The translations under genes were made by a program, and so were the position numbers. A stretch of DNA of 64,000 bases from Desulfuromonadales bacterium (GTDB lineage: Bacteria > Desulfobacterota > Desulfuromonadia > Desulfuromonadales > Geopsychrobacteraceae): positions 36,591 to 100,590 of the forward strand of contig JAHYIY010000010.1 of NCBI GenBank assembly GCA_019429255.1. Reading direction: 5' to 3'. The notes under the pieces are model-generated. The model had not been told where the DNA came from. It ran no database searches and saw nothing but the letters and a program-made list of their open reading frames with translations. Positions 26,716 to 37,030 of this stretch are shown here, in pieces; the stretch's first letter is position 1; every line of letters begins with the position of its first letter.

Positions 26716-28092
26716 ATGGATTACGTTCTTCCCGCTTTTGCCGGTTTTGTCGCTCTGGCTTCGGTCGTGCTCTCGCCTCGCGCCGAGAGTGAAGGTGCCT
26801 TCTACCAGGGCCTTGGTGCCAACGGCAGTCAACCGGGTCTGCTGAGTCTGACCTTTTCCCAGGTCACCACCTGGATTTTTGCCCGCTCGCTGATGAACGC
26901 CGCCATTCTCGGTTTCTATTACGGCATCTGGGGCACGCTGGCCTATGCGTTCTATTACTTCTCATTTCTGACCGGTGGCAAGATCGTTGACAGCTTACGC
27001 TTCGAACATGGCTTTCACAGTGTTCAGGATTTTCTGCGCTCCCGTTTTGGTCGTTGGGGAACGGGTTGTTACAATTTTGTCATCGGTATTCGTCTGATCA
27101 GTGAGGTGTTTGCCAACCTTCTTGTTATCGGCATTTTGTTTGGTGTCGCCGGCAGTCAGGCCTATACGCTGACCATTATCGGCTTCTCGGCGGTTACTCT
27201 GCTATATTCAATGCTCGGAGGCTTAAGTGCCTCATTACGCACCGATGTATTTCAGATGGTCATTTTTCTCGGAACATTGCTGATGCTGTTAGCTCTGGTG
27301 GTTGGTAGCCAGGCTGTGCAGTTGCAGGATCTCTGGTTCAAGCCGTTTGTTTTTGATCAACCCGGACCGGTCCTGATGCTGGTGGCGCTGCTGCAGGTCT
27401 GGAGTTATCCGATGCATGATCCAGTCATGATGGATCGTGGTTTTCTCGCCGATCGGGAAACTACCCGTAAAAGTTTTCTGCATGCCGCCTGGATCAGCAT
27501 CATCTGTATCATCGCCTTCGGTTGTCTCGGTGTCCTGGCCGGCGCGCACGCCACTCAGGGGGCGAGCATGAACGAAACCCTGATGCAATTGCTCGGCAAG
27601 GTGCCGATGCTGTTTTTTAGTGCTGCACTGGTTATTTCGGCCATGTCGACACTGGACAGCACCCTGTCGAGCTCCGCCAAATTGCTGGCTGTCGACATGC
27701 GAATAATGAAAATGACGTTGCGCAACGGTCGGGCGGTGATGGCGGCATTCATGCTTGTCGGTTTGTTGCTGGTTTTCTGGGGGAATAATGATTTGTTCAG
27801 TGCGGTCGCCGTGAGTGGAACGGCCTCACTTTATCTGGCACCGGTCATTTTCTTCTCGCTCTGGGGCAAGCGCCGGGATATTCCGCTCTGGAGTTATCTG
27901 CTCAGTTTTGTTCTGGCATTAACCGCCTCGGCTCTCTATTTCACTGAGTCGAGCGGTTATAGCAGCCTACTAGGTGATGCTCATAAATATACCAAGTTGC
28001 TTTATCTGACCGTGGCGGTCATGGGCTTCGGATGCCTTGGTTTCTGGATCGGCGGTAGAAGAAATTCTGAACATCAGGAGAAAACGTCATGA
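26716..28092 (+). CDS. Sodium:solute symporter family protein
   Basis: 458 residues, about 12–13 membrane helices of the LeuT-fold SSS family (core pattern LYSMLGGLSASLRTDVFQMVIFLGT; AALVISAMSTLDSTLSSSAKLL, whose Ser/Thr run fits the Na2 site). Substrate unknown; relatives carry proline, acetate or pantothenate. AGGGAGTTATTAC before ATG 26716 fixes the start. It overlaps the phosphoesterase gene by ATGA. Confidence 0.9.
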   Translation: MDYVLPAFAGFVALASVVLSPRAESEGAFYQGLGANGSQPGLLSLTFSQVTTWIFARSLMNAAILGFYYGIWGTLAYAFYYFSFLTGGKIVDSLRFEHGFHSVQDFLRSRFGRWGTGCYNFVIGIRLISEVFANLLVIGILFGVAGSQAYTLTIIGFSAVTLLYSMLGGLSASLRTDVFQMVIFLGTLLMLLALVVGSQAVQLQDLWFKPFVFDQPGPVLMLVALLQVWSYPMHDPVMMDRGFLADRETTRKSFLHAAWISIICIIAFGCLGVLAGAHATQGASMNETLMQLLGKVPMLFFSAALVISAMSTLDSTLSSSAKLLAVDMRIMKMTLRNGRAVMAAFMLVGLLLVFWGNNDLFSAVAVSGTASLYLAPVIFFSLWGKRRDIPLWSYLLSFVLALTASALYFTESSGYSSLLGDAHKYTKLLYLTVAVMGFGCLGFWIGGRRNSEHQEKTS

Positions 28093-28937
28093 ATATGGCA
28101 AATTCCGTTGACCTGGGCGAAATGGCGGGAACGGTACTTGTTTTTGGCGGCCCTTACAGTAATCTGGCAGCAACAATGGCTCTGCGCGAGCGTGCCAATC
28201 AGCTTGGCATTCCGCCGGAAAGAACAATCTGCACCGGTGACCTGGTGGCTTATTGTGCGGAACCGGTCGAGACGGTCGCCCTGATCCGCGATTGGGGAAT
28301 TGCCGTTGTTAAGGGCAACTGTGAAGACTCCCTTGCTCAAGGCACACCGGACTGTGGGTGCGGATTCGATGAAGGAACAACCTGTTCGCTACTGTCTGAT
28401 AATTGGTATCGCTTTGCCGACCAGCGTATGTCCGAAAGTGACCGGAACTGGATGCGAACCCTGCCGGATTCCATCCTTTTCAGTATGAAAGGTAAAAGTA
28501 TTCGCGTCATTCATGGTGGCGTTCAGCAGATCAACCGTTTTGTTTTTCCCACAACCGCAAAAGAGATCAAAAAAGAGGAACTTGATCTGGCGGGAACCGA
28601 TATCGTCATCGCTGGCCACAGCGGTATTCCTGACGGGCAAGCCATCGGCGCTGGCTTTTGGCTCAATGCTGGAGCTATCGGGCTTCCTGCAAACGATGGT
28701 ACATTGGATGGGTGGTACCTGCTGCTGTGCCCTGAAAAAGAAGCGGTAGTGTGTCGCTGGCAAAGGCTCTCTTATCCGGCAGCACGCACGGCGGAAGTGA
28801 TGCGATCAAGAGGATTGGTCAACGGGTATACGGATACTTTGTGCACCGGCCTTTGGCCGAGCATGGACGTACTGCCGGAGGCGCAGCGTCAATTAAAGGG
28901 ACGACCGATTATGATGAACGAGCTAACCTGTTGCTGA
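28089..28937 (+). CDS. Metallophosphoesterase-family protein with an altered first motif
   Basis: 282 residues. The calcineurin-like order is visible: GDLVAYCAEP (motif 2), VVKGNCED (motif 3; usual GNHE with Cys for His), IHGG, AGHSGIP (usual GHTH). The first motif, normally DxHGN, is FGGPYSN, so one metal ligand is missing. Activity is uncertain. It overlaps the symporter stop, and the DUF302 gene follows after 60 nt. GGAGAAAACGTC precedes the ATG. Confidence 0.75.
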   Translation: MNMANSVDLGEMAGTVLVFGGPYSNLAATMALRERANQLGIPPERTICTGDLVAYCAEPVETVALIRDWGIAVVKGNCEDSLAQGTPDCGCGFDEGTTCSLLSDNWYRFADQRMSESDRNWMRTLPDSILFSMKGKSIRVIHGGVQQINRFVFPTTAKEIKKEELDLAGTDIVIAGHSGIPDGQAIGAGFWLNAGAIGLPANDGTLDGWYLLLCPEKEAVVCRWQRLSYPAARTAEVMRSRGLVNGYTDTLCTGLWPSMDVLPEAQRQLKGRPIMMNELTCC

Positions 28938-28997
28938 CGAAAAGCGTCACGGACGATGAATCTGAGATAAACCGCGCACAAAAAAAGGAGTCCTAAA

Positions 28998-29456
28998 ATG
29001 AAAACAATTTTTGTGGCAACGCTACTATTAATGATGACCTTCACTGGCGGTTTTGCTGCCGACGGGCTTGTCAGTGTAAAAAGTCCTTATTCAACCATAC
29101 AGACAATGGACCGTCTGGAAGAAATAGTCACTCAAAAAGGGTTAACGGTCTTTGCGCGCATCGACCATGCCAAAGGAGCCCAACGTATCGGAAAGTTTCT
29201 GCGCCCAACAGAGCTCCTGATGTTCGGCAACCCACAAGGAGGTACACCTTTTATGGAATGTGCCCAAACCGTGGCGATAGATCTGCCCCTCAAAGCGCTG
29301 GTCTGGGAAGATCAGCAGGGACAGGTCTGGCTCAGTTACAACGAGCCCGGCTACCTGGCTGCGCGGCATGCCGCCGGGACTTGTCCGGTTGTCGATAATC
29401 TCAGCAGGGCGCTGAATGGCATCAGTCAAAAGGCCGTAGAAACTGAGGCAAAATAA
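28998..29456 (+). CDS. DUF302 exported protein
   Basis: 152 residues: signal peptide (1–20, ending GFAA) and one DUF302 domain (YSTIQTMDRLEEIVTQKGLTVFARIDH; LLMFGNPQGGTPFM). Family function is unknown; members are small beta-alpha proteins of the cell envelope. AAAAAGGAGTCCTAAA is a strong ribosome site. It probably ends the symporter–phosphoesterase transcript. Confidence 0.88.
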   Translation: MKTIFVATLLLMMTFTGGFAADGLVSVKSPYSTIQTMDRLEEIVTQKGLTVFARIDHAKGAQRIGKFLRPTELLMFGNPQGGTPFMECAQTVAIDLPLKALVWEDQQGQVWLSYNEPGYLAARHAAGTCPVVDNLSRALNGISQKAVETEAK

Positions 29457-29720
29457 GCCGAAGAGACTGCCAATGCAACACTTTAATTATTCACCCTGTC
29501 ATCACATGTCGTCATCTCAGACAGAAGTTTTCGAGGATGACGAGAAAAAGGTCCAGGCACGATCATTTCTATTTTGTTGATAATTTTACAGTCCGGTTAA
29601 ACAGCCTTGGCTTCTAAATATTAGCCCTTGCTTAGTTTCCAGGCAATACAAATTTAACCTGGTGTGGCACACATTTTTGGGGTAAGGCTATAACGTAAAA
29701 AAAATCAGTGAGGTGCAGGG

Positions 29721-30590
29721 ATGAATCTTGTTTATCTGAATGGCCAATTTATCGAAGAAGATCAGGCCTGTATTTCGGTACTGGATCAGGGGTTTCTCTA
29801 TGGTGACGGAATTTTTGAAAGCTTCCGTTCGATGGGCGGCAAGCTGTATCAGTTTCCCTTGCACTATCAGCGACTGGTTCAGTCGGCCCAGGCACTATCT
29901 TATCCACTGTTGTTTGCGCAGCACGAGCTGGAGCAGCAATTGCTCGAACTGCAGAATCGTAACCAGCTGGTTAACGGCTACTTTCGTATCACCATTACCC
30001 GCGGATTGGGGCAGATCGGATTTTTGCGCGACATGGAAAGCGCTTTGACCTGCCTGATCATTGGCAAGGAATTCAAAGGTATTGATGAGCCACTGTATCA
30101 GCAGGGCGTGCCCCTGACGGTAGCGCAAACCCGGCGCAATGCACCGGAAGCCATTAATCCCAAGATCAAATCCATCAGCAACCTCAACAGTCTCCTTGGT
30201 AAACTCGAGGCCAGGGCCGCCGGGGCCATCGAGGTAATCATGCTCAACAGTCGCGGGCATCTGTGTGAGGGATCGGCGTCCAACCTGTTCTGGGTACGCG
30301 ACGGTTGGGTTTTTACCCCCGATGTGTCTACCGGTCTGTTAGAGGGGGTGACGCGTTCAACCATCATGCGACTGTGTGAAGAGAGGCTGAATTTACGAGT
30401 GATTACCGGTGAGTTCCGCCTGCAGGATCTGCACTACTCCGATGAGGTGTTCATCACCTCCACCTCCCTGGAGGTGTTACCGGTGGTGCGGGTGGATGAT
30501 TTTGTTATCGGTAAAGGGGTGGTTGGGCCGGTGGCGCGGGATTTACGCCGGGAGCTGCAGCGGGATATGGGGGTGGGTGTACTGGTATAA
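29721..30590 (+). CDS. Class IV aminotransferase (branched-chain/D-amino acid type or ADC lyase)
   Basis: 289 residues with pyridoxal phosphate. N-terminal VLDQGFLYGDGIFESFR, the PLP-binding Lys in NPKIKSISNLNSLLGKLEA (about residue 154), and the C-terminal TSTSLEVLPVVRVDD are in family pattern. Sequence does not separate IlvE, Dat and PabC. No pab or ilv gene is nearby. GAGGTGCAGGG precedes the ATG. Confidence 0.87.
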   Translation: MNLVYLNGQFIEEDQACISVLDQGFLYGDGIFESFRSMGGKLYQFPLHYQRLVQSAQALSYPLLFAQHELEQQLLELQNRNQLVNGYFRITITRGLGQIGFLRDMESALTCLIIGKEFKGIDEPLYQQGVPLTVAQTRRNAPEAINPKIKSISNLNSLLGKLEARAAGAIEVIMLNSRGHLCEGSASNLFWVRDGWVFTPDVSTGLLEGVTRSTIMRLCEERLNLRVITGEFRLQDLHYSDEVFITSTSLEVLPVVRVDDFVIGKGVVGPVARDLRRELQRDMGVGVLV

Positions 30591-30609
30591 TGAAGTAGTG
30601 AGGTGGTAT

Positions 30610-30712
30610 GGGGTCGAGACTCCCATACCAAGGGACGCTTTTCGCCGTCCATGGCCGCTTGACTGTCGCCATCCCTGGCGACAGACACCCTTGTTATGGG
30701 AGCCCCGACCCC
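30610..30712 (-). mobile_element. Related short inverted-repeat element (103 bp)
   Basis: Lies between the converging aminotransferase and cysS genes. The outer 25 bp at each end are inverted repeats with about 22 matches (GGGGTCG…CTCCCATA…CAAGGG). The inner core (CAAGGG, TGTCGCC…GGCGACA, AAGCGG, CATGGA, GCGTCCCTTG) is shared with the 156-bp MITE, but the outer ends differ, so it is a distinct branch of the same element type. It could also end transcription. Confidence 0.6.
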
Positions 30713-30733
30713 CTTGCAGTATCTACGCGTTTT

Positions 30734-32185
30734 TTATTTTAACTTCCAGCTCGTTCCTTCACGACTATCCAGCAGTTCAATGCCACGTTCTTCCAGCTCA
30801 GAGCGGATCTGATCGCTGCGCTCGAAATCCTTGATCTGACGGGCCACCAGACGCTCGTTGATCAGGGCCTCTATCTCTTCCTTACTGATATCCAGCCCTG
30901 CCAGTCCTGCCATGCGCACCCGCTCAAGCCATTCTGCCGGTTGTGAGCCAAGAATGCCCAGAACGCTGCCAAGTTCAATGATGGTGGCGTGGAGATCCTT
31001 GACCTGGGCGACCAGTTCCGGCTTTTTCGTGAACTTTTTGGTGGCGATCAGGCGGTTGATGGTACGTACCCCTTCAAACAGATAGGCTATCGCCAGGGCG
31101 GTGTTGAAATCGTCATTCATCGCCTCGACAAACTGCTGTTTGAGCTCGGCTCCCAGGGTACTGGGAGGGGCCGCGGGATCAGCGGGAATGGCGGCGGTGG
31201 TATGTTCGGCGCTCTGCAGGGCCTCGTAGAAGCGGCTCAAGCCGGTACGCGCCTCTTTCAAATTGTGATCGGAAAAGTCGATGGGTGAGCGGTAGTGGGC
31301 GGTGAGGATGAAAAAGCGCACTACTTCCGCATCGTAGACTTTGAGAATGTCACGGATGGTGAAAAAATTGCCCAGGGACTTGCTCATTTTCTCCTGATTG
31401 ACATTAACAAAACCATTGTGAATCCAGTACTTGACGAATGGTTTGCCGCTCGCCCCCTCGCTTTGGGCGATTTCATTCTCATGGTGGGGGAAAATGAGAT
31501 CGCGACCACCACCGTGAATATCAAAACTGTCGCCGAGCAGCGAAGAGCTCATCGCCGAACATTCAATATGCCAGCCCGGTCGTCCCGGTCCCCAGGGGGA
31601 GTCCCAGCTGGGTTCCCCCGGTTTGGCGGATTTCCACAGGGCGAAGTCCATCGGGTTACGCTTCAGTTCCCCCGGCGCAATTCGCGCGCCGGCGAGCATC
31701 TCATCCTTATTGCGCTTGGAAAGTTTGAGGTAGTCGGGAAAGCCGTCCACCTGATAATAGACATCGCCACCGGCCTCGTAGGCCAGCCCCTTGTCGATCA
31801 GTTGTTGGCAGATGTCGATAATCTCACCAATATAGGCGGTGGCGCGCGGTTCATGGGTCGGTTTGACCAACCCCAGAGCGTCCATGTCTTCATCGAAAGC
31901 GCGGATAAATTCTTCCGCCAGTTCCTGGCTCGGAATCCCCCGCTCGTTGGCGCGGTTGATGATCTTGTCGTCCACATCGGTGTAGTTACGCACGTAGGTG
32001 GTGTCGAAGCCGATGTATTGCAGGTAGCGGAAGATCACATCGAAAACAATATTGGCGCGGGCGTGACCGATGTGGCAGTAGTCATAGACGGTCACGCCGC
32101 AGACGTACATCTTGACCTTGCCCGGTTCTAAAGGCTCAAAATCTTCTTTCTTGCCGCTCAAGGTATTGTAAACACGTAGACTCAT
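30734..32185 (-). CDS. cysS: Cysteinyl-tRNA synthetase
   Basis: 483 residues, class I synthetase. HIGH-type motif in [12 protein letters not shown], zinc-binding Cys/His ([33 protein letters not shown]) and KMSKS in [10 protein letters not shown] are intact. TTTGGAGACAACT before ATG 32185 fixes the start; a TTG-type start at 32224 is rejected. It is separated from glnS by about 180 bp containing a REP-like hairpin. Confidence 0.97.
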   Translation of the reverse strand: MSLRVYNTLSGKKEDFEPLEPGKVKMYVCGVTVYDYCHIGHARANIVFDVIFRYLQYIGFDTTYVRNYTDVDDKIINRANERGIPSQELAEEFIRAFDEDMDALGLVKPTHEPRATAYIGEIIDICQQLIDKGLAYEAGGDVYYQVDGFPDYLKLSKRNKDEMLAGARIAPGELKRNPMDFALWKSAKPGEPSWDSPWGPGRPGWHIECSAMSSSLLGDSFDIHGGGRDLIFPHHENEIAQSEGASGKPFVKYWIHNGFVNVNQEKMSKSLGNFFTIRDILKVYDAEVVRFFILTAHYRSPIDFSDHNLKEARTGLSRFYEALQSAEHTTAAIPADPAAPPSTLGAELKQQFVEAMNDDFNTALAIAYLFEGVRTINRLIATKKFTKKPELVAQVKDLHATIIELGSVLGILGSQPAEWLERVRMAGLAGLDISKEEIEALINERLVARQIKDFERSDQIRSELEERGIELLDSREGTSWKLK

Positions 32186-32214
32186 AGTTGTCTCCAAAGA
32201 TTCAGGATTACCAC

Positions 32215-32335
32215 TTAAGCTCACCCTGTTTTGTCACCCTGCGCGAAGCCGCAGGGACCAGATGAGATGGCTTAAATAGATTCTGCGGCTTCGCATTGCT
32301 CCGCGCAGAATGACAGCTTCGTAGGTTGACACGGA
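32215..32335. repeat. REP-like hairpin between glnS and cysS
   Basis: TGTCACCCTGCGCGAAGCCGC and, 60 bp on, TTCTGCGGCTTCGC…GCGCAGAATGACAG are mutually complementary in large part, forming a long imperfect hairpin of the kind common between bacterial genes. It may weaken read-through from glnS into cysS. Confidence 0.5.
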
Positions 32336-32367
32336 AGCAACCAACTCTGTGTCTTAAGTGGAGAATA

Positions 32368-34035
32368 TTACTCTTTAATCTTTTCCCAGGTATCGCGCAG
32401 GGTCACGGTGCGGTTAAATACCGGTTTCCCCGGAAGCGAATCCCTGCTGTCGATGGTAAAGTAGCCGACCCGTTCAAACTGAAAGGTCGCGCCCATTTCC
32501 TCATTCAACAGGCCCGGCTCCGCTAAACCCTCTGTTATTGTGAATGATTCCGGGTTGAGGGCAGCAAGAAAGTTATCCGCTTTATCCGGGTTTTCGAGTT
32601 GAAACAGGCGATCATACTGGCGGATCTCTACTGGTTTGGCATGGCGGGCGGACACCCAGTGAATAATCCCTTTGACCTTGCGCCCATCCGCCGGGTTTTT
32701 CCCCAGGGTGTCAAGGTCGGCACTGCAGCGAAGTTCGATCACTTCCCCCTGTTCATCGCGGATCACTTCATCGCAGCGGATGATATAGGCATTGCGCAGG
32801 CGTACCTCCCTGCCCGGTCCCAAACGGAAGAATTTTTTCGGGGGATCTTCCATGAAGTCAGCGCGCTCGATGTAGATTTCGCTGCAGAAAGGCAATAGCC
32901 GCGTCCCGGCTTGAGGGTTCTGCGGATGATTGGCGGCCACCAGCTCTTCAGTTCGGTCTGTCGGGTAGTTGGTAATAAGAACCTTGAGAGGTTCCAGAAC
33001 GACCTGACGTCGCGGAGCGGTTTCGTTAAGTTGTTCGCGCACACAGTCTTCCAACACGGAGAGATCAATCCAGCTGGCTGAGCGCCCGACACCGATGCGT
33101 TCGCAGAAGGTGCGGATCGCTGCCGGGGGGTAGCCGCGGCGGCGCATTCCCACCAGGGTCGGCATGCGCGGATCGTCCCAGCCACTGACGTGGTTTTCCT
33201 TGACCAGTTGCAGCAGCTTGCGTTTGCTCATCACCGTGTAGCTCAAATTGAGGCGAGCAAATTCGATCTGCTGCGGCGCAAAGATGTTGAGTTCGCGGAT
33301 GAACCAGTCGTAAAGCGGACGGTGATCTTCAAATTCAAGGGTACAAATCGAGTGAGTGACCCCTTCGATGGAATCTCCCTGACCATGGGCGTAGTCGTAC
33401 ATCGGGTAGATGCACCAGTTGTCACCGCTGCGATGATGATGGGCATGAAGAATCCGGTACATGGCCGGGTCGCGCAGATTGATGTTGGGCGAGGCCATAT
33501 CAATTTTTGCCCGCAAAACATGGCTGCCGTCGGGGAATTCTCCCTGTTTCATCCGTTCAAACAGATCGAGATTTTCTGCGACAGAGCGGTCACGGTAGGG
33601 GCTGGCAATACCGGGCTCGGTCAGGGTGCCGCGATTAACGCGCATCTCCTCGGCACTCTGGCTATCGATATAGGCCTTTCCCTGTTTGATCAGTTCCACC
33701 GCCCACAGGTAGAGCTGTTCAAAGGTGTCGGAGGCGTAATAAAGGTGTGTACCCCAGTCAAAACCAAGCCACTGGACATCCTCTTTAATGGCGTCAACGT
33801 ATTCGGTCTCTTCCTTGCTCGGATTGGTATCGTCGAAGCGCAGATGACAGCGTCCGGCGAACTCCTGCGCCAAGCCAAAGTTCAGGCAGATGCTTTTGGC
33901 ATGGCCGATATGCAGATAGCCATTAGGTTCAGGGGGAAAGCGGGTGACGATGCTTTTGCGGCGACCACTGGTGAGATCGTCACTGATAATGGTGCGGATA
34001 AAGTTGGAGCCAGATGCCATCTCCGGGGTTGTCAT
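32368..34035 (-). CDS. glnS: Glutaminyl-tRNA synthetase
   Basis: 555 residues, class [16 protein letters not shown] holds the HIGH motif near residue 36, and VMSKRKL is the KMSKS equivalent. The C-terminal anticodon-binding beta barrels are complete ([25 protein letters not shown]). GAGGTAATCC lies before the ATG. It is 14 nt downstream of ispF in the same direction, so the transcript likely runs carD/ispD-ispF-glnS. Confidence 0.97.
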   Translation of the reverse strand: MTTPEMASGSNFIRTIISDDLTSGRRKSIVTRFPPEPNGYLHIGHAKSICLNFGLAQEFAGRCHLRFDDTNPSKEETEYVDAIKEDVQWLGFDWGTHLYYASDTFEQLYLWAVELIKQGKAYIDSQSAEEMRVNRGTLTEPGIASPYRDRSVAENLDLFERMKQGEFPDGSHVLRAKIDMASPNINLRDPAMYRILHAHHHRSGDNWCIYPMYDYAHGQGDSIEGVTHSICTLEFEDHRPLYDWFIRELNIFAPQQIEFARLNLSYTVMSKRKLLQLVKENHVSGWDDPRMPTLVGMRRRGYPPAAIRTFCERIGVGRSASWIDLSVLEDCVREQLNETAPRRQVVLEPLKVLITNYPTDRTEELVAANHPQNPQAGTRLLPFCSEIYIERADFMEDPPKKFFRLGPGREVRLRNAYIIRCDEVIRDEQGEVIELRCSADLDTLGKNPADGRKVKGIIHWVSARHAKPVEIRQYDRLFQLENPDKADNFLAALNPESFTITEGLAEPGLLNEEMGATFQFERVGYFTIDSRDSLPGKPVFNRTVTLRDTWEKIKE

Positions 34036-34049
34036 GGATTACCTCAATA

Positions 34050-34565
34050 TCAGGTTAACAGCGTGGCGCGGCGCGCACGGTCAGCTTGCGGTGGACGAAC
34101 GATCAGGGCGACGGCATAGGCGGCTATCCCCTCACCACGGCCACAAAAGCCCAGTTGCTCGGTTGTGGTTGCTTTGACATTGATCTGTGGCAGGGGCACC
34201 CGGCAATCTGCGGCAATGTTCGCCATCATGGTCGGGATATGGGGCGCCAGTTTTGGTTGCTGACAGACGATGGTTGCGTCGATATTGCCCAGTAGATAGC
34301 CCTCTTTGGCGATCAGTTTCATTGTCTGACGCAGCAGCACACGGCTGTCACATCCTTTGTAGGTCGGATCTGAGTCGGGAAAATGGCGGCCAATATCGCC
34401 GCGACCGGCAGCACCCAAAAGGGCGTCACAGATAGCGTGCACCAGCACATCAGCGTCGGAGTGACCCAGCAGGCCCAACTCATAGTCGATAGTAACTCCA
34501 CCGAGAACCAGTGGTCGTCCGGCAACCAGCTGGTGAACGTCGTAGCCCTGACCGATGCGTATCAT
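34050..34565 (-). CDS. ispF: 2-C-methyl-D-erythritol 2,4-cyclodiphosphate synthase
   Basis: 171 residues. Non-mevalonate isoprenoid pathway. GQGYDVHQL (metal Asp/His), [31 protein letters not shown] and the C-terminal [22 protein letters not shown] are canonical. The C-terminus is about 12 residues longer than usual. Its ATG overlaps the ispD stop by four bases. Confidence 0.97.
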   Translation of the reverse strand: MIRIGQGYDVHQLVAGRPLVLGGVTIDYELGLLGHSDADVLVHAICDALLGAAGRGDIGRHFPDSDPTYKGCDSRVLLRQTMKLIAKEGYLLGNIDATIVCQQPKLAPHIPTMMANIAADCRVPLPQINVKATTTEQLGFCGRGEGIAAYAVALIVRPPQADRARRATLLT

Positions 34566-35302
34566 GCCGATTTCTCCTGATAGCTGTCAAGCAGTGCTGT
34601 AGCGATCAGCAGATCCGCCGGCGTGGTGATTTTAATGTTGCGATCCTCTCCTGCAAGCACCCGTACCCTATAGCCGGCAGCTGCAACCAGGGCGGCGTCA
34701 TCAGTCGCGGGGACGCTGTTGCAATCCTGTTGCTGAAAAGCTTTGTGGAGGATATCGAACCGAAACCCCTGTGGGGTCTGGGCTTGCCACAGCTGGTCAC
34801 GCAGCGGAGAAGCGACAATTTGCCCCTGTATGACTTGCTTGATGGTGTCTTTTGCCGGAACGGCAACAATACATGCTCCGCCGGCGCTGATGTCGTCCAG
34901 CAGTGCGGGGAGCAGGTTGGGGTTGAACAGGGGGCGGGCACCGTCATGGATCAGGATGGGGCGTTCCGGCTGGTCATAGCCATCTTCAGCCAGGGCCTTA
35001 AGGCCGTTGCGCACCGAGTCCTGACGCTCTTTGCCGCCAGTAACCAGGCGGCGAACGCGCGTAAATCGATATTTATCCAGAATTTCGCGGCGGCAATAAT
35101 CGCTATCATCCTCCGGCACAATGGGATAAATTGCCTCCACCAGAGGGTGTTGATCGAACAGAGCGATGGTGTGCGCGAGCAGCGGTTTGCCGTGCAACTG
35201 CAGATATTGCTTGCTGATTGCGGTTCCCATGCGGCGCCCTGAACCGGCGGCAGGAATCAGCACAATAGCTTTTAAGTCTGAAGATGGCGGTGTTGGCAAC
35301 AA
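34562..35302 (-). CDS. ispD: 2-C-methyl-D-erythritol 4-phosphate cytidylyltransferase
   Basis: About 246 residues. CTP-dependent step before IspF. Nucleotide loop [37 protein letters not shown] are canonical. The first in-frame ATG (35371) would start inside the preceding terminator hairpin. A GAGGAG at about 35306–35311 sits just upstream of TTG codons at 35302 and 35299, so a TTG start is proposed. This gives normal family length. Confidence 0.93.
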   Translation of the reverse strand: MLPTPPSSDLKAIVLIPAAGSGRRMGTAISKQYLQLHGKPLLAHTIALFDQHPLVEAIYPIVPEDDSDYCRREILDKYRFTRVRRLVTGGKERQDSVRNGLKALAEDGYDQPERPILIHDGARPLFNPNLLPALLDDISAGGACIVAVPAKDTIKQVIQGQIVASPLRDQLWQAQTPQGFRFDILHKAFQQQDCNSVPATDDAALVAAAGYRVRVLAGEDRNIKITTPADLLIATALLDSYQEKSA

Positions 35303-35315
35303 TGGCTCCTCAATG

Positions 35316-35356
35316 TAAAAAAGACCAGGCACTATAGCACCTGGTCCTGTTTTTTT
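35316..35356. terminator. Hairpin terminator between carD and ispD
   Basis: Arms GACCAGG and CCTGGTC (35323–35346) with T runs on both strands (six on the minus, seven on the plus side). On the minus strand it should end carD transcripts, with partial read-through into ispD. Confidence 0.75.
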
Positions 35357-35379
35357 GAAATGAGAATTCACCTATAAAA

Positions 35380-35859
35380 TCAGTGGAAGATGTTTTCCAA
35401 CCGCTGCATGACTTGATCTTCTTTAGCTCCCTGGGCGAGAGCGACTTCGGTTACCAGCAGTTTGCGTGCCTGCTCGAGAACCTTTTTTTCGCCGTAGGAA
35501 AGCTCCTTGGCGGTCTTGATCTGGTAAAGATCACGCAATACCTCGGCAACCTCCAGCAGATTGCCGGTTTTCAGCTTATCGTTGTACTCGCGCTGACGGC
35601 GGCTCCAGGAAGCGATTTTGCCATTTTCGGTGCGTTCTGCCAAGGTATCAAAGATGCCGGTAATACGCTGCTGGTCAATCAGTTGACGCATGCCGACACT
35701 GGTGGCATTGCCGACGGGCACCATAATCCGCATGTCGCTATCGACCAGTCGCAGGATATAGTACTTCAGGGTTTGGCCGGAGTATTCCCGGATTTCAATA
35801 TCCTCTATCACCCCGACCCCTTGGGTCGGGTACACTGCCATATCACCGATTTTAAACAA
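35380..35859 (-). CDS. CarD/CdnL-family RNA polymerase-binding regulator
   Basis: About 159 residues. Tudor-like polymerase-interaction domain (FKIGDMAVYPTQGVGVIEDIE) and helical DNA-binding C-terminus (GKIASWSRRQREYNDKLKTGNLLEVAEVLRDL, TEVALAQGAKE). It stabilises open promoter complexes, especially at rRNA promoters. The only ATG upstream gives an atypical extension. AAAGGAG at 7 nt before a TTG (35859) and the family start M-F-K-I-G-D point to a TTG start. Confidence 0.92.
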   Translation of the reverse strand: MFKIGDMAVYPTQGVGVIEDIEIREYSGQTLKYYILRLVDSDMRIMVPVGNATSVGMRQLIDQQRITGIFDTLAERTENGKIASWSRRQREYNDKLKTGNLLEVAEVLRDLYQIKTAKELSYGEKKVLEQARKLLVTEVALAQGAKEDQVMQRLENIFH

Positions 35860-36033
35860 AATGAAACTCCTTTGTCTTGTCCTGTGAAGACTAACACAAA
35901 GGGGTCGAGGGGTCAATGCCTGATTTTATGATAAATATCTGATATATAGAAGGAAATTTTTCAGGTAAAAGACCTTGGCGGCCGTCTGCCAGGCTTTTGT
36001 TAGCTGCTTTCCCCTTAGCAAGGAGGAGTAATC

Positions 36034-36960
36034 ATGCGTATTGCCATTGTTGGGGCTGGGGCACTGGGTCTGTACTATGGGGCCATGTTGCAGCGCAGTG
36101 GTGTTGATGTTCATTACCTGTTGCGGCGAGACTATGATGCTGTTGTCAGGCACGGGTTGACAGTCTATTCGGTTCAAGGGGATTTTCACCTGCCGCAGGT
36201 CAAAGCTTACCCGGCTGTGGCAGAGATCGGGCAGGTCGATCTGGTAATTGTAGGACTCAAGACCTTTTCCAACCATCAGATGGCTGCGCTGATTCGCCCT
36301 TTATTAAAAAAAACAACCGCCATCCTGACGTTGCAGAATGGCCTGGGAAACGAGGACGTCCTGGCCGCGGCCTTTGGATCGGAGCGGGTTCTTGGTGGCA
36401 TTGCTTTTTTGTGCAGCAATCGCGGTGAGCCTGGCGAGGTCCATCATCTCGGCGAAGGAAGGATTCGCCTGGGGGAATTTGCCGCCGGTTTGACCCCGCG
36501 CAGTGAGGCGCTGGCGGCCATGTTCAGGTCTGCCGGAGTCCCCTGTGAGGCGGTCGCGGATCTGCGCCGGGCGCGCTGGGAGAAGTTGGTCTGGAATATC
36601 CCTTTCAATGGTTTGTCGGCGTTGCTGGACAAGGATGTGACCGAAATACTGACCTTTGAGTCAACTCGTGAGCTGGTGCAGGAGTTGATGCTGGAGGTCA
36701 TTGTCGCAGCCAATGCCCAGGGCTTGAGTCGCGAGATTGCCGGGCCGGAGTTCAGTGCCCAGATGATAGCCTTCACTGATCAGATGGATCACTATCGTCC
36801 AAGTATGCAGATCGATCGCGCAGAGGGCCGCCCCCTCGAGCTGGAAGCGATTTATGCGGTTCCATTGCGTCAGGCTGCAGCCGCCGGAATGCCAATGATC
36901 CGGGTTGATATGCTCTACCGACTGCTCCTCAGTGACGAGAAATTGAGTTCACTGTGCTGA
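36034..36960 (+). CDS. panE: 2-dehydropantoate 2-reductase
   Basis: 308 residues. NADPH-dependent ketopantoate reduction in pantothenate synthesis. Rossmann loop IAIVGAGALGLYYGAML, QNGLGNED, and the C-terminal catalytic Lys block RRARWEKLVWNIPFNGLSALL are all present. AAGGAGGAGTAATC precedes the ATG. It converges with znuB. Confidence 0.93.
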   Translation: MRIAIVGAGALGLYYGAMLQRSGVDVHYLLRRDYDAVVRHGLTVYSVQGDFHLPQVKAYPAVAEIGQVDLVIVGLKTFSNHQMAALIRPLLKKTTAILTLQNGLGNEDVLAAAFGSERVLGGIAFLCSNRGEPGEVHHLGEGRIRLGEFAAGLTPRSEALAAMFRSAGVPCEAVADLRRARWEKLVWNIPFNGLSALLDKDVTEILTFESTRELVQELMLEVIVAANAQGLSREIAGPEFSAQMIAFTDQMDHYRPSMQIDRAEGRPLELEAIYAVPLRQAAAAGMPMIRVDMLYRLLLSDEKLSSLC

Positions 36961-37030
36961 TAAGTCTACAACAGGCGTAACGATAAAGCTCCATCCTTGC
37001 CAGTGCTGAACAGTTACGAACAGGCCTGGG

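Noticed and set aside
29660..29690. TGGCACACATTTTTGG as a sigma-54 promoter before the aminotransferase gene
   Set aside because: The -12 GC is missing at the required 10-nt spacing.
31295..32131. 278-codon open frame antisense to cysS
   Set aside because: It is the mirror of a highly conserved synthetase gene, has no ribosome site and no family features.
33190..34119. 309-codon open frame antisense to glnS
   Set aside because: Long only because glnS codon use leaves the opposite frame open; no motif or ribosome site.
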